This document shows positions 1-13,000 of a DNA stretch of 64,000 nt, one piece after another. A program made the position numbers and the translations under genes. The notes beneath the pieces are model-generated. The model saw nothing but the letters and a program-made list of their open reading frames with translations, had not been told where the DNA came from and made no database searches. Within the stretch, counting starts at the first letter, position 1, and each line of letters opens with the position of its first letter. This stretch comes from Denticeps clupeoides (taxonomy: Eukaryota > Chordata > Actinopteri > Clupeiformes > Denticipitidae). Location of the stretch: contig NC_041708.1 in assembly GCF_900700375.1 (NCBI RefSeq), positions 37,807,204 through 37,871,203 on the forward strand. The letters are read 5' to 3'.

Positions 1-20
1 CACCAGGGTGCGGAACCTAC

Positions 21-505
21 CGGGCTGGCTGTGGTGACAGCGGGAACCTCCCGCTTGACGACCCTGGTCGGAACTGCTTCCTCGCCGTCTGAGAGCTTCC
101 TCTTCCTCCGCCCACGCTCTGCACACTTGTGCTTAACTTGGGCCGCGCTGTCCATGACCCCTGCGGATGGAGGACCATTACGGTCAAATTTATTACATAA
201 AGAACCGTGGAGAAGCCTAATAATGAGCCATCATGAGACCCGAAGGTTCCACTTCCAGGGGTTGTTTTTGAGGTGGAAGATGCCCCGCAGTCAACGGGCG
301 CCTTGCAAATTGAGACCCTGGGCCGGGTGCCATGGTGATAAGACACCGCGTGGCCCCTCCCACCACACTGGTGCCGTCTACCAGGCGCCAGAGCAGGGAA
401 CGTGTCACGGCAGGAGCCACTAGAGACCCACCTCCACCCACAGTAATGCCTTTAGGACAGGTGCCAGCTGACAGCACTTACGCGATTTTTGCACACGACG
501 CTCAC

Positions 506-541
<36 letters not shown>

Positions 542-1234
542 GCGAAGGATCGAGCAGCGACTGGGCGTGGCACCCATACACTGCACCCGTAAATGGCACC
601 CGTAAATCTTGGGCACTCGCTGCTCAGACTTCAGCTGTTGCGGACATGACATCATGAACATAGATTTATATGAGGAAAAGGAAACGATGATATATTTGTA
701 CGTCCTGCTCGAACTCGCCTTGTTCTTGGAGGGGGACCAGGCGGTAGACTTTGTACGGCTCAGATATGTCCATCTGCGACCGCTCGTCCACCTCGCTGAA
801 CTCCGGACTCTTGTTGAGGGCGCAGCGGAGGCGGGTCTTCCAGGAGGCGGGGCCTTCGTCCGACGGCTTGCCCTTGAACTCGGCCCAGGCCTGGTGGGAG
901 TCGGGACATTTGAGGGGAATTTCTAGCATCTCGCACGGCTGGTCCAATACGAGACAGACTGCATTCATGTTTTACCTTGAAAATAGCCGCGTCCTCGTCA
1001 CTGCGGAAGTCCTGCTTTCCTGCATGTTTCCACGGAATCCGGAACATGGTCTTCTCCGGATCATCCCAGACCAAGCCGGGATACTTCCCGCTGTTCACCT
1101 GAGCGAGACGGTCAGTAAAGCAGGATTTAAAACACTCACTCACGCCTCCGAGCCGAATAATACCCAGAGACGCCCACCTGGTCCACCATCCATGTCCGCA
1201 GGCGGCGAGTGGACCTTATCTTCACAGGCAACAT
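21..1234 (-). CDS. irf9: Interferon regulatory factor 9, N-terminal part (runs off the left edge)
   Basis: IRF9 is the DNA-binding subunit of ISGF3, which joins STAT1/STAT2 on interferon-stimulated response elements in the nucleus. Four coding exons are visible on the minus strand: 1178-1234 (start codon 1232-1234), 976-1098, 719-890 and 21-160. They give about 164 residues. The first ~117 are the tryptophan-pentad DNA-binding domain, with WDDPEKTMFRIPWKHAGKQD and WKTRLRCALNKSPEF followed by EPYKVYRLVP. The fourth exon encodes a basic stretch (RGRRKRKLSDGEE) that looks like a nuclear localisation signal in the linker. The IAD and stop codon lie beyond position 1. Exon 3 joins exon 4 in frame only through a GC donor (CAAG|GCGAGT). 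IRF9 rather than IRF8 or IRF4 is inferred from sequence and from its position next to rnf31 on the same strand, as in human. Confidence 0.92.
506..541. repeat. (TAA)n microsatellite
   Basis: About 12 perfect trinucleotide repeats in an irf9 intron. Confidence 0.95.
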
Positions 1235-1389
1235 GATCCCTGCAAAAGAAAAAGAGACGAGGAGACTTTACTCGCCCTCAGTCCGTAGCCCACTGCTAAT
1301 TAAAGGCATTACGACACTTTTATTTTAAAAATAGTGAAAGTGAAAATGAATTTACTCAGAGCCTTTAGTAAAGTAAAAAAATAAAACTC

Positions 1390-2189
1390 GGGTAACTAGG
1401 GAGTATAGAGGGCAGTAGTAACCTAGTGGGTAACTAGGTGGTATAGAGGGCAGTAGTAACCTAGTGGGTAACTAGGTGGTATAGAGGGTGGTAGTAGCCT
1501 AGTGGGTAACTAGGTGGTATAGAGGGCGGAAGTCGCCTAGTGGGTAACTAGGTGGTATAGAGAGCGGTAGTCGCCTAGTGGGTAACTAGGTGGTATAGAG
1601 GGCGGTAGTAGCCTAGTGGGTAACTAGGTGGTATAGAGGGCGGTAGTAGCCTAGTGGGTAACTAGATGGTATAGAGGGCGGTAGTAGCCTAGTGGGTAAC
1701 TAGGTGGTATAGAGGGCGGTAGTAACCTAGTGGGTAACTGGGTGGTATAGAGGGCGGTAGTAGCCTAGTGGGTAACTAGGTGGTATAGAGGGCGGTAGTA
1801 ACCTAGTGGGTAACTAGGTGGTATAGAGGGCGGTAGTATCCTAGTGGGTAACTAGGTGGTATAGAGGGTGGTAGTAGCCTAGTGAGTAACTAGGTGGTAT
1901 AGAGGGCGGTAGTAGCCTAGTGGGTAACTGGGTGGTATAGAGGGCGGTAGTAACCTAGTGGGTAACTAGGTGGTATAGAGGGCGGTAGTAGCCTAGTGGG
2001 TAACTAGGTGGTATAGAGGGCGGTAGTAGCCTAGTGGGTAACTAGGTGGTATAGAGGGCGGTAGTAGCCTAGTGGGTAACTAGGTGGTATAGAGGGCGGT
2101 AGTAACCTAGTGGGTAACTAGGTGGTATAGAGGGCGGTAGTAGCCTAGTGGGTAACTAGGTGGTATAGAGAGCGGTAGTAGCCTAGTGG
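1390..2189. repeat. 38-bp minisatellite, about 21 copies, fused to a SINE head
   Basis: A near-perfect 38-bp unit (containing TAACTAGGTGGTATAGAGGG) repeats head to tail for about 800 bp. Part of each unit, GGTAGTAGCCTAGTGGGTAA, is the 5' head of the SINE-A family common in this window. The last unit runs straight into a SINE-A copy. The array lies upstream of the irf9 start codon, probably in a 5' intron or promoter region. Confidence 0.95.
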
Positions 2190-2365
2190 GGTAACACACT
2201 CGCCTATGAACCAGAAGACCCAGGTTCAAATCCCACTTACTACCATCGTGTCCCTGAGCAAGACACTTAACCCTGAGTGTCTCCAGGGGGGGACTGTCCC
2301 TGTAACTACTGATTGGAAGTCGCTCTGGATAAGGCCGTCTGGTAAATGCTGTAAATCTAAATGTA
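2172..2365 (+). mobile_element. SINE-A copy (tRNA head, L2-type tail)
   Basis: Full-length copy: head TAGCCTAGTGGGGTAACACA, B-box-like GGTTCAAATCC, body with GAGTGTCTCCAGGGGGG, tail ending in TAAATGCTGTAAATC. Its 5' end is continuous with the 38-bp minisatellite. Confidence 0.93.
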
Positions 2366-2689
2366 CAGCAAAACAGATAAAAGTGGGCGGGGCTCCTGTT
2401 TGTAGTCGCCGCATGTATGACGTCACGTTAATCTTTCGCGTCCAAATAGTGATATTTTGACCTGAAAACTCCAGATTCACCCGTTCACGCCTCCAATTGC
2501 TGCTAAGTCGTGAATTAAAAAAAGGTTTCTCCAGAATCAACTTTAACGTAGTTGTATTACATTACACACCTCGGCGTAAAACTCAACTCTGCTTTTAAAT
2601 ATAATGATAAGAATGTGCAATGTGTATCATGATATCGTTAACTAACAGCTGTGTAATATTGTCCGTGTCGTTTTTTTTTTTTTTGGTTG

Positions 2690-2900
2690 TTGTGCCGTGC
2701 GATTCTCTCACCCGTGGGAAGTTGCGGCGTCCTCCTCCTCCGCAGCTCGGCGGCTCCGCAACTCGCTCCTGCTTTTTCTGCCCGTCTGCGCCGCGCCGAG
2801 AACGACGCGCCTTTTCCCAGAAACCACGTGACGTCTGAGAAGGCGGAGCGGCTTCCTGCAGGGGGCGCCAGAGCGCACCGCCACGCTGGGGTCATGACCC
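2690..2900 (-). promoter_or_regulatory. CpG-rich candidate irf9 promoter or 5' noncoding exon
   Basis: An isolated CpG-rich island in otherwise AT-rich DNA, between irf9 and the 3' end of rnf31. It carries CACGTGACGTC (overlapping E-box and CRE-like motifs, about 2825-2835) and CCTGCAGGGGGCGCCAGAG (CTCF-like). It is placed where an irf9 transcription start would be expected. No transcript evidence is available. The rest of 2,370-3,838 is AT-rich, shows no gene, and probably includes the rnf31 3'UTR. Confidence 0.4.
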
Positions 2901-2973
2901 GTGCGAGTCCGGGCGCTTATGACTTTATTATATAAAAATTAAGTAGCCAGAATACCAAACCTAATTTAATGCA

Positions 2974-3004
<31 letters not shown>

Positions 3005-3838
3005 CTGTTTCAGCCCTGCGACCCATCTCTCTTTATATATTTAATATTCCAAAGAAGCAATTATAATACGAGTTGAATACATGTGATTATATTTAGTGTA
3101 TTAATATTATTTCAACCGAGCACAAATATCAGACACTTTTATTAATTTTTCAGGCTTTTGCCGAGCTGAAAGTATGTGTAATATTCTGAAGTAGGGCATA
3201 TTTCATACATAAACGCACACCGCAGGTAATAATCCCGAACCAAAAACATTTATTCAATGAGTGATCATTTCAGTGCGTAAAAGGCATACTGTGACATAGT
3301 CTGGGTCTAAGGATATGAAGACAACAACAAGATGAATATATGCCACCAGTCTAAAGTGTGGATGCACCCACTGAATTATGAGTCTTGCATTTTTTACTAT
3401 GAAAAAACCCACGTGAGGTTATGTAACGATATAGGCGAGTCCAAACGTTTGACTGGTGGTGTAGTTTTAATGTATTATCACCACATCATTATACCAAAAC
3501 ATACCGAAAAGCCTGATAGCGGTACATTTCAAATGTCCACTTAGCTTATTAATGCCACCGAGAACTTAAAAAAGTATAATGGTTCTAAAAAAATTTGATG
3601 AGCCCTCTGATATACAACATAATTCCCAACAATCACGCAGAGTACAATATTTGAGAATTGTTCCAGAAAGGTAAGCAAGGACTTTATGAAGACACAGAGG
3701 AACAACAAATAATCTCATTCAGAGGAAATTATAGGGCGGGGCCACGTCCTTTCAGCCATATTAGACCGCAAAAACGAGTTCTGCGAAACCCTTTTCTCAG
3801 CTTTAGTTTCAGCGTTCGTGTTGCTGAGGGTCCGAAGT

Positions 3839-6800
3839 CTATTTCTTCCTGGGAACCTTCTCTCCAAGAGGAACCTTCATGAGGCTCTACATAAACAAGC
3901 AGCAGGGCAGAAAAGTGCACATGATGAGCACACAGTGCTCAGACAAACAAAGAGACTGAGCCGGCCAACCAGCCAAGCAACCGACCTGCCGCAGCCTGGC
4001 GTGGTACGCCCGGTCCTCCTCGCCCTCGCCCTGCGGGGTGTTCACGTGGTACCTTCGGCAGGCTGCCAGCAACTCCGTTTCGTCGAGCAGCGGGGCGGGG
4101 TCCAGTGAGTGGGTGTTGACGAGGCTCACCAAGTACTCCCTATAGTGCTTACTGTAATCGAGTAGACGCGAGTTACGGACCCATACGCCACGTACAACTC
4201 CATACAACACTCTACATTCACGTTCATGTCCCCCAACTAAGAAATGGGGGATTTTCTGGAAAAGAACAATCTTGAAAAAAAGATGATTTCTTCATTTTTG
4301 CATGTGCCTTGAGTAATAAATATATGAATGTGTTGAAGTGAGGTGTTCTGGCCATCACAGTCCCCTGCTGTATAACATGTCCCCCCCACAGTCACAGAGC
4401 CAATGGTCACAGTGGGAACCAGAGTTTTTTGCTGTGCACATCATTTACATTTACATTTACAGCATTTACCAGACGCCCTTATCCAGAGCGACTTACAGTC
4501 AGTAGTTACAGGGACAGTCCCCCCCTGGAGACACTCAGGGTTAAGTGTCTTGCTTAGGGACACGATGGTAGTAAGTGGGATTTGAACCTGGGTCTTCTGG
4601 TTCATAGGCGGGTGTGTTACCCACTAGGCTACAACCACTCGATCGTGTAGGTTTCTAATGAAAAACACACTTCCAAATGTTACAGTGCCATATAATGCAG
4701 CACATGTCCGCTGTGCAGGGAGCACAGGAGCGGCAAGTAAGCTTCGTTTCTTGCAGTGAACTCGGCTGATTGGCCGGTGCTTCCACACGTGGGATCTGAT
4801 TGGCTGGCGCTTGCTCCACAAGTCAGTCACCCCATTCAGAGTGAATAGGAAGCGACTCCGTTGTGAGCAAAGCGTTGTGGCTTCTTGTCTCTGTGATAGT
4901 TTTTAGCAAGAATTAATTGTGATAAATTTGAACGAATTAACTGCACATTAAACAGTAAATTTGATGCCAAATGTGTGATTAATTAGTTAAATTCCATTAA
5001 ATTAAAGCCAAACCAAGGAAGAATACACTATATAGTTGGGCTGTGTGTTGGCAAGGATTTCACGATACAATTATATCTCGATATATTGTGATACTGTAAA
5101 TATTCTACAGTTCACTAAAATGTAGCTACAGAGCTAATGGTAGTAGCCTAGTGGGGTAACACACTCGCCTATGAACCTGAAGACCCAGGTTCAAATCCCA
5201 CTTACTGCCATTGTGTCCCTGAGAAAGACACTAAAACCTAAGTGTCTCCAGGGGGGGACTGTCCCTGTAACTACTGATTGTAAGTCACTCTGGATAAGGG
5301 CGTCTGATAAATGCTGTAAATGTAAATTTACAAGATGCTGTACGGATCACGTTACATTTATAATTCAGCCAAAAGAATATAACTCGGAACTGAATTTTAA
5401 CTGCATTGTCTTTGCACACTGAACTAGTGGGCAGCAAAAAGATCAAATGTTAAAGAAAATATTGAAGTCCTTTATCTAAGGCTTCTAGAGGACTGAGCAA
5501 TATCACCATGTAAAATATCTCAATATATATTGCCGTATCGATATTTTCGAACACCCCTACTATATAGAATACAGCACTATGTGAAAAGTGGGCATGAACA
5601 CCCAGGACTTCGCACTTCCTGGCACTCACTCGCACAGCCCCGCCTGGTTTGGGTGGGTCTGTAGCCCACAAGGGGCGTCGGTCCCCCCGTCCTTCTGCTC
5701 CATAATTCCACACACACCTGAGTGAGAAATGGACTTTAACATTAACGTTAGAACTAAGTATACCAAATAAGCGTTCTGGAGAAGACAAGTGGTGGAAATT
5801 TTCCCATACCAGCCTGTGCTCCGGTGGGTGGATCCGTGTTGAATGCCACATTATTGTCCTGGGGGGAAAAAAAACCCCATTAATTTCTGCATCCGTAACA
5901 CAGGAATGAACAGACCCGTTCCAATTCTGCATTCCCACCTGCAGCAGCTGCTGGATTCGGGCCGATTCCCAGTCCCTCAGGTAGAAGAGGCAGTCCCTGG
6001 GGTGGTGGGCGTGGAGACCCCTAACAGTGCAGGGGGGTGCGGTGCATCCACGCTGGGCGGGAGAAGGAGGGTGAGCCCACACATTTTCACTTTTGGATCC
6101 GTATATTTTGTTTATTATCTCCTTCCATGAGTCACCGGGTCACGCTGTTCGTGAGTCACCGGTTTTACGATTCAGTGACTCGGCAGAAACTTCGCAGCTG
6201 TTTTTGTGCTGCTGGCAGGGATCAGGACCTTAAATCCCTCAATAAACCACACCGGGCTCCATTTTCAGTTTGCCAACCTATGAATCACGGTGCTGGGTTC
6301 TTAACTGATTCTTAACTGAGAAGCTCTCAACGTCAGCTCCTTACCTGTATAAGATACTTCCGAGGGCCATTATTTAATTCACTAAAACGCAAACTCCTTC
6401 AGAACTTTTTTTGAAATGCACCACTTTGAATTGTTTATTGGTCTGAGATCATTTGTCCTCACCTTGTGGAAGGGGTTGTTGCAGCCGCTGCAGAACTCGT
6501 ATCGGCACTGCGTGCAGGTGAAGTGCATGCAGCCGCCCCTGCTCAGGGCGTACTGGTACCTGCAGTTGGGGCAGACTGGCGGGGCCGGCTGCGTTACTGG
6601 CGGCGTGCGGACCTACGCTTATTTAGGACGCCTCGCCACTTACCGATGCCGTTGTCGTGCAGGTAGCCGGCCAGGCCCAGCCTCTGGTACTCCGGGTCGT
6701 TCTCCCGCTTCCACAACTGGAACTGTTCGCAGGACAAGCCCTCGTGCTGCTCCTCCCACTGCACACACGTATATATATATATTCATTACGCACAGTTCAT

Positions 6801-9800
6801 CCACAAAAGAAGAAAAAGTGTGCCACCCGCTGATCACGGCAGATGCTGTGCCATCTGTCCAGGGGGCACCACAAATGGAGGTCATTCCACTGTTCGTAAA
6901 GATCAAGCCCACTCAAGCAGTGATACCAACAAAGAATTTCACAAGGTGTGGAGGCCCTTCCTGGAGTATTTTACACGCCTTCAGTCACAGAATCCGACTA
7001 TTAATTAATTTGGGGCAGTGGTGGCCTAGCGGTTATGGAAGCGGCCCCGTAATTAGAAGGTTGCCAAGGTGCCACTGAGCAAAGTAACGTCCCCACACAC
7101 TGCTCCCCGGGCACCTGTCATGGGAGCCCACTACTCACCAAGGGTGATGGGTTAAATGCAGAGGACACATTTCACTGTGTGCACCGTGTGGTGTGCAATC
7201 ACTTCACTTTATTAGTATAAGATCCAGAAACAATATTGTCGTCTTGTTCTTTTTTATTAATCAATCTGGCATGAGGACGGGGTTATTGTTATGTGGAAAG
7301 GTTGTTGGGTTTAGAATAGCACACGTTCATTATCATTATTTTTCTTCAAAAATGACTAAATTGGCATTTTTCCTATAATACTGTACTGCAAAATATGTAT
7401 GTAACTCTTACAGAACTGGTTTACTTAGTGAGATCTTTTTTTATATTGTGTGTATTGTATTTGTTTTCTTTCTTTTTTGTTGTCGTCTTTCTTTTGCATA
7501 AAGTCAATAAAAATGTCTCTGAATTTCCTCGTTTAGTAGTAATAATAATAATAATCATACAAAACTTTCCTATGAAGCCACCACAGCAGCCACAGCGCAT
7601 GATAATAGTGATTAAACGAGAGGAAATAACGGCCCATTTCGTCAACGAAGACGAAGAGGCGTTTTAGTCTCGCTTTTATTTCTCAACAGTATTACATTTC
7701 CTCATAGTTATCGTCACGACCAGCATTAACATTGCATCTCATTTCATGAAGGTTAGTTGTCAAAATATCAAGGGTGCGCCACCTAAACTATGAAACCAAG
7801 ACGGCAACACCGGCACGCTGGCGTAGGGATACGCCCCGTCCTGAGCACAACAGAGAGGGATTCTGGGAGGTCCGGGGAGGTCCTCTACTCACGGGCTTCT
7901 GGCACTTGGAACAGAAGCTCCCCCTGCAGCTCTGGCACGTGACTTTGCACTGGTTCCCATCGTAAATGAAGCCATTCGTACACTGTGGAGAACCAGCAGA
8001 CAAACAGCATTCATTCTGATACAGAAGGGGGAGAAGACGGCACTAACGTCCCTGTGTCTGCCTGTCTCACATGTGTGCACCAGAGGAACTTGGGGTCCTT
8101 CATGAGCGCATGCTCCGTCAGCTTCTTGTGGAAGAGTTCGTAAACCTCCTTCTCCATGCAGTCGCGCAGCTGCACTCAGAACACACGACACGGGTTTCAC
8201 TGGCCGTGTCCTCCCAGCCCATTAGTGGGGAACTCTTCCCCATGTCCACCAGCAGCATGAAGAGAGACTCATATTTTTTTATAATTATTTTGCATCTTTT
8301 TACCTAATTTAGCATTAATATGGCATTATTGTGAACAATCTATACCGTGCAGTGCACGTTTAGTGGGGACGTTACGGCAGGTTGCTCCGCCTCCTCGGTG
8401 TACCTGTATGTCCAGAGTGGAGAAGTAGTTGTCCAGGAATTCTGGGTCGTTGATGTCCGGCTCATCGCAGCCTGGACACACCATGTCCCTGATGTGCTTG
8501 TCCCTCACGGCGACCGTGAAGTGGTTCTTGAAACACTCGCAGCACACCAGACACTGGCAGGACGTCAGGGAGCGCATCTGGAGGGACACGCGCAGGTTTT
8601 AGTGGTTCGACCAACCCGGAGCCCAAGTCAGGGTGTCCCGGAGGTAGTAGGGTGGTAGTAGCCTAGCGGGTAACACACTCGCCTGTGAACCAGAAGACCC
8701 AGTTTCAAACCCCACTTACTACAATCATGTCCCTGAGCAGGACACTAAACCCTGAGTGTCTCCAGGGGGGGACTGTCCCTGTAACTACTGACTAAGTCGC
8801 TCTGGATAAGGGCTAAAAGTCCCGGTGCTTCTTTAACTTGGTCCTGCTGCCCAGGCGTCCAGTGGGGTTTTTTGGGGACGAACGTCGGCGTTAAGCTGCA
8901 TTGTTTAAGCAGGCACGATGCTTCGCACACACGTCCCACGTTCGGGGTGTTGGTTTATCCTGCTGACGTGGGACTCACAGCAACATTAACAAAAGAACAA
9001 AAAGGAACGTACGCGCACGTATGTGAGACGTAGCGCGGCGCACACACACCTTGCTAGCCGGGAAGTTGCAGAAACACGCCCTGCACTCGTTGCTGAGCAT
9101 GCGGCGGATGATGTCTCTGTCAGGGCTGTCCCGGACGGCCTCGATCACGTCCTCCAGACAGTACTCCCCGTTGGACTCCTGCAGCAGACACAGGGCCAGC
9201 TCACAGCGCCCCCAGCTGGGCAGGTCGTACAGCGCCAGCAACCTGCGGCACGTCCGCTGCCAACAGAGAAGAAGCAAGTATTCAGACTAAAGGCCGGATG
9301 TGAACCAGAAGACCACAAAGTCCCAGGTTCAAATCCCACTTACTACCATTGTGTCCCTGAGCAGGACACTTAACCCTAAATTGCTCCAGGGAGACAGTCC
9401 CTGTAACTACTGATTGTAAGTCGCTCTGGATAATGGCGTCTGATAAATGCTGTAAATGTAAATGAACCCTGAGTGTCTCCAGGGGGGGACTGTCCCTGTA
9501 ACTACTGACTGTAAGTCGCTCTGGATAAGGGTGTAAATGTAAATTGCTGGAGGAAAAAGTACAAGTCAGGGGCCTTTTGTTGGACGTTCTACACCACACA
9601 CCTGTTTGTCTGGGTCACCGGGGTCGATAGGGACCTCCGGCCCGTTGGCCCACACGCGCTGGTGAAACGTCTCCAGGAGGGGGCGCTGCAGCAAAGTGAG
9701 AGCCCCACTCACGTCGCCCCCACTCAGCCGCAATGCCTCCTCACACTGGCCGCGGTTCCGGAAACCCAGGAGGCTCAGCTCCCGCATCTGAAAATGCACA

Positions 9801-9997
9801 CAGGGCCAGAGAGTGCGGGGATCAGGTTCGGCAGAGAGCATTGCGACCTTTGACACGGTTATACGGTGACCTCCCGGTGAACTCGGTGACGTTTTGGAGC
9901 TCATGTGGAGCATTGGGGAGGCACCTGAGATAAACGGGACGACTTACCGTGGCCTTGGCTGTGCAAGACGATTTATGGGCTCTTGAAACATTTTACG

Positions 9998-10034
<37 letters not shown>

Positions 10035-13000
10035 ATCTGGGACAAATCAGTTGTAATATCGGGGGATGTGCCTATGCTAATTACTGTTGTATTTATGATC
10101 CATGCTGGTTGGACAGCCGCTGACTCTACAATACTTATATATTGATCAGTAATCTTCACATTATTTCCAGCAATGTGCTTCTGAAGCATCAACATATTAA
10201 AATACGTAATATGCGTACTTGATGCACGTTCTTAATCAGACAGGTTCATCTAGTGATGCTTCCACGGACCACACTTGACCACGAGCCTTTGCAACATCAC
10301 TAGTGAGTGTTAATTGGAGCCTTTCAATGTTTTGTGGGCGGGGTTTGATGAATGTGGTGAGGTCAGAATTGTGACCACAATGCACCTTGGCTCGTCTGCT
10401 TTTCAGCAGCTGCTGGACCGACTTCTCCACGTCGCCCCCTGCCGCCAGCCACGCCTGTTTGGCTTCGGCGCGGGAGAGCTGGATGTCCCGGCGGCGCAGG
10501 TCCTCCGGACCCCCGTCTACCTCCACCGTGTCCCGAGCCGCCGCGAGCGTCTGCTGGACGGACGCGGCCATGGCGCAGATTTCATCCAGCAGGCGTGGCA
10601 GCTCGGACTCAATCCAGTCAAAAAGGCTGACGGCGCTGTCCCTGGAGACGCTGAGGGCCGCGCACACCTCCTCTGGGCTCACGCCCCTTTTCTCTCCTTC
10701 CTGTGATAGAGCGGCGGGTGGAATGATGAGGTTGTGCCAGTTCCACCTTCTCAACCCTTCTTCCCCGCGGTTAGGCTCCACCTACTCTTATACGCTGCAC
10801 CAGCTGTAGGCCGTCCTCCTTCATCTGCATCTGTCTGGCCGCGAGAAGGTCTTGAGGCGTGGCCTTGGGCTTTGTGGGCGGGTCTTTGATGCTGACCGGC
10901 TGTGGGCGGGGCAACGTGCACATCTCACATTCTGGCGCAGACTTCCTGTTGTCAAAGGTGCAGTGTTCACATGTCCACTGGGGGTGGGGGAGAGGCGAGG
11001 AGGGAGGGAGGGAAGTCAGCGAATCAACGGTACGTTTCCACCGAAAAATGAACAAGAGTAAAAGTAAAAAAATGTAAAATTATTACATTTTTATTACGTG
11101 AATATATAATATTCATCTACAGTATATCCTGCACATTAACTGGGATGAAATTGTTCCCTCATTCCCTTCATAGGGGACGTTACCAGGCACCCCCACGTGG
11201 TTTTCTTTGCTGTGGGGGCCTGGCAGGGGCACAGAGTATTTAAGGGGTGGCTCGGCTTTTTATGCCATTTTATAACCATGTAGGAAGTGGGGTGGCGCTA
11301 CAGAGGCGTCATATGAAAGTTACAAATCCCTATTATTATTACTATTAAGGTGAAACTTGAAAGTGAAGTGATTGTCACATGTGCACAGCACACGGTGCAC
11401 ACAGTGAAATTTGTCCTCTGCATTTAACCCATCACCCTGAGTGAGCAGTGGGCACCATGACAGGTGCCCGGGGAGCAGTGTGTGGGGACGATGCTTTGCT
11501 CAGTGCCACCTTGGCGGATCGGGATTCTGATTACGTGGCCACTTCCTTAACTAGTGACGTGATTGTCATTGTGAAACACTGCAGCACAGCACACGGTGAA
11601 ACGGTTAAACGTCCCACGCACAGCAGTAACGTTTTGCTGTTAAAGTACAATTGTTAATATAATTATAATAGCTGATCATTATTTCATTAGCAAGCTAGGT
11701 GCAGTGGTGGCCTAGCGGTTAAGGAAGCGGCCCCGTTATCAGAAGGTTGCCAGTTCGAATCCCGACCTGCATGCGATTTTGGGCGAAATAAGAACTAAAT
11801 AGCAGGGTGGTAGTAGCCTAGCGGGTAACACACTCGCCTATGAACCAGAAGACCCAGGTTCAAATCCCACTTACTACCATCGTGTCCCTGAACAGGACAC
11901 TTAACCCTGAGTGTCTCCAGGGGGGGACTGTCCCTGTAACTACTGAATGTAAGTCGCTCTGGATAAGGGCGTCTGGTAAATGCTGTAAATGTAAATAGTT
12001 TTATTATTATTATTATTATTATGATGAATGGGGATGTGACGGAAGTCGGAACGCAGACCTTGGCCTCTGGAGCCGCTGGCAGGACGGCCGGAGGGCGGCG
12101 TGCGGGGACAGCGGGAGGACGCGTGGCCAGGCGGGGACGTTCGCACACTTGGCACAGCACACCGCTGGCCGGGTTCAGCACCGTGCAGCTCTGGCACTTC
12201 CACTCTGCGAAGCCGAGAGAAGGAGGCGTGACGCCGGTGGCGCGCTGCAGGCCGGGACATCAGCGCGTAAGGAAACGTCAGCCTGACCTGTGGTGGCGGA
12301 AGGTGGCGGCGAGTCCTCGCCCGGACGGGGACGTCCGCTGGTCGCACGCAGCGCCGCCACATGGCCCTCGTTCGCGGAGAACTCTCCCACCGGGACACGC
12401 TGTAGGTCACACATTTGAATCCCAACGTATGTCAACATGAAATCTGGTATGTTTAGGAGAGATGGAATCATTTTTGGACGTCCACACTACGGTCCCGGAC
12501 AATTTTACAAGCAGGAAGCGACTCAAACCAGAAAAGGTAGGAACGGAAGGCCGGAAGTAGGTGGTAGTAACCTAGCGGGTAACACACTCGCCTATAAACC
12601 AGAAGACCCGGGTTCAAATCCCACTTACTACCATCGTGTCCCTGAGCAGGACACTTAACCCTGAGTGTCTCCAGGGGGGACTGTCCCTGTAACTAGTGAT
12701 TGTAAGGCGCTCTTACAATCAGTCGTAATGCCGTAAATGTAAGTGAGGTCCAGTTTCGGGGAGGACGAGGGGACGCTTCACTCTGCTCACAAGTTTATAT
12801 AAAACTCTATAAACGCAGGGCCAGGCAGCGAAAATACGTCCCACAAAGCGTCCCGGACAGCCTCAGGCTCACGAGACACGGGCCTACCGCGTCCGTTTTC
12901 AGGCGCTCGCTGCTTGTACGTGTTTTACATTTACATTTACAGCATTTATCAGACGCCCTTATCCAGAGCGACTTACAACCAGTAGTTACAGGGACAGTCT

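Noticed and set aside
1390-2189. CRISPR-like regular repeats
   Set aside because: Uniform head-to-tail units with no unique spacers in vertebrate DNA; a minisatellite.
5450-6082. Long minus-strand open frame across rnf31 exons
   Set aside because: It reads through introns; HOIP homology is limited to 5939-6052, while 5810-5858 and 5630-5717 are in other frames.
11803-11880. tRNA gene calls at SINE-A and SINE-B heads
   Set aside because: A and B boxes are present, but each is followed by the SINE body and tail, and the arms do not pair as in a genuine tRNA.
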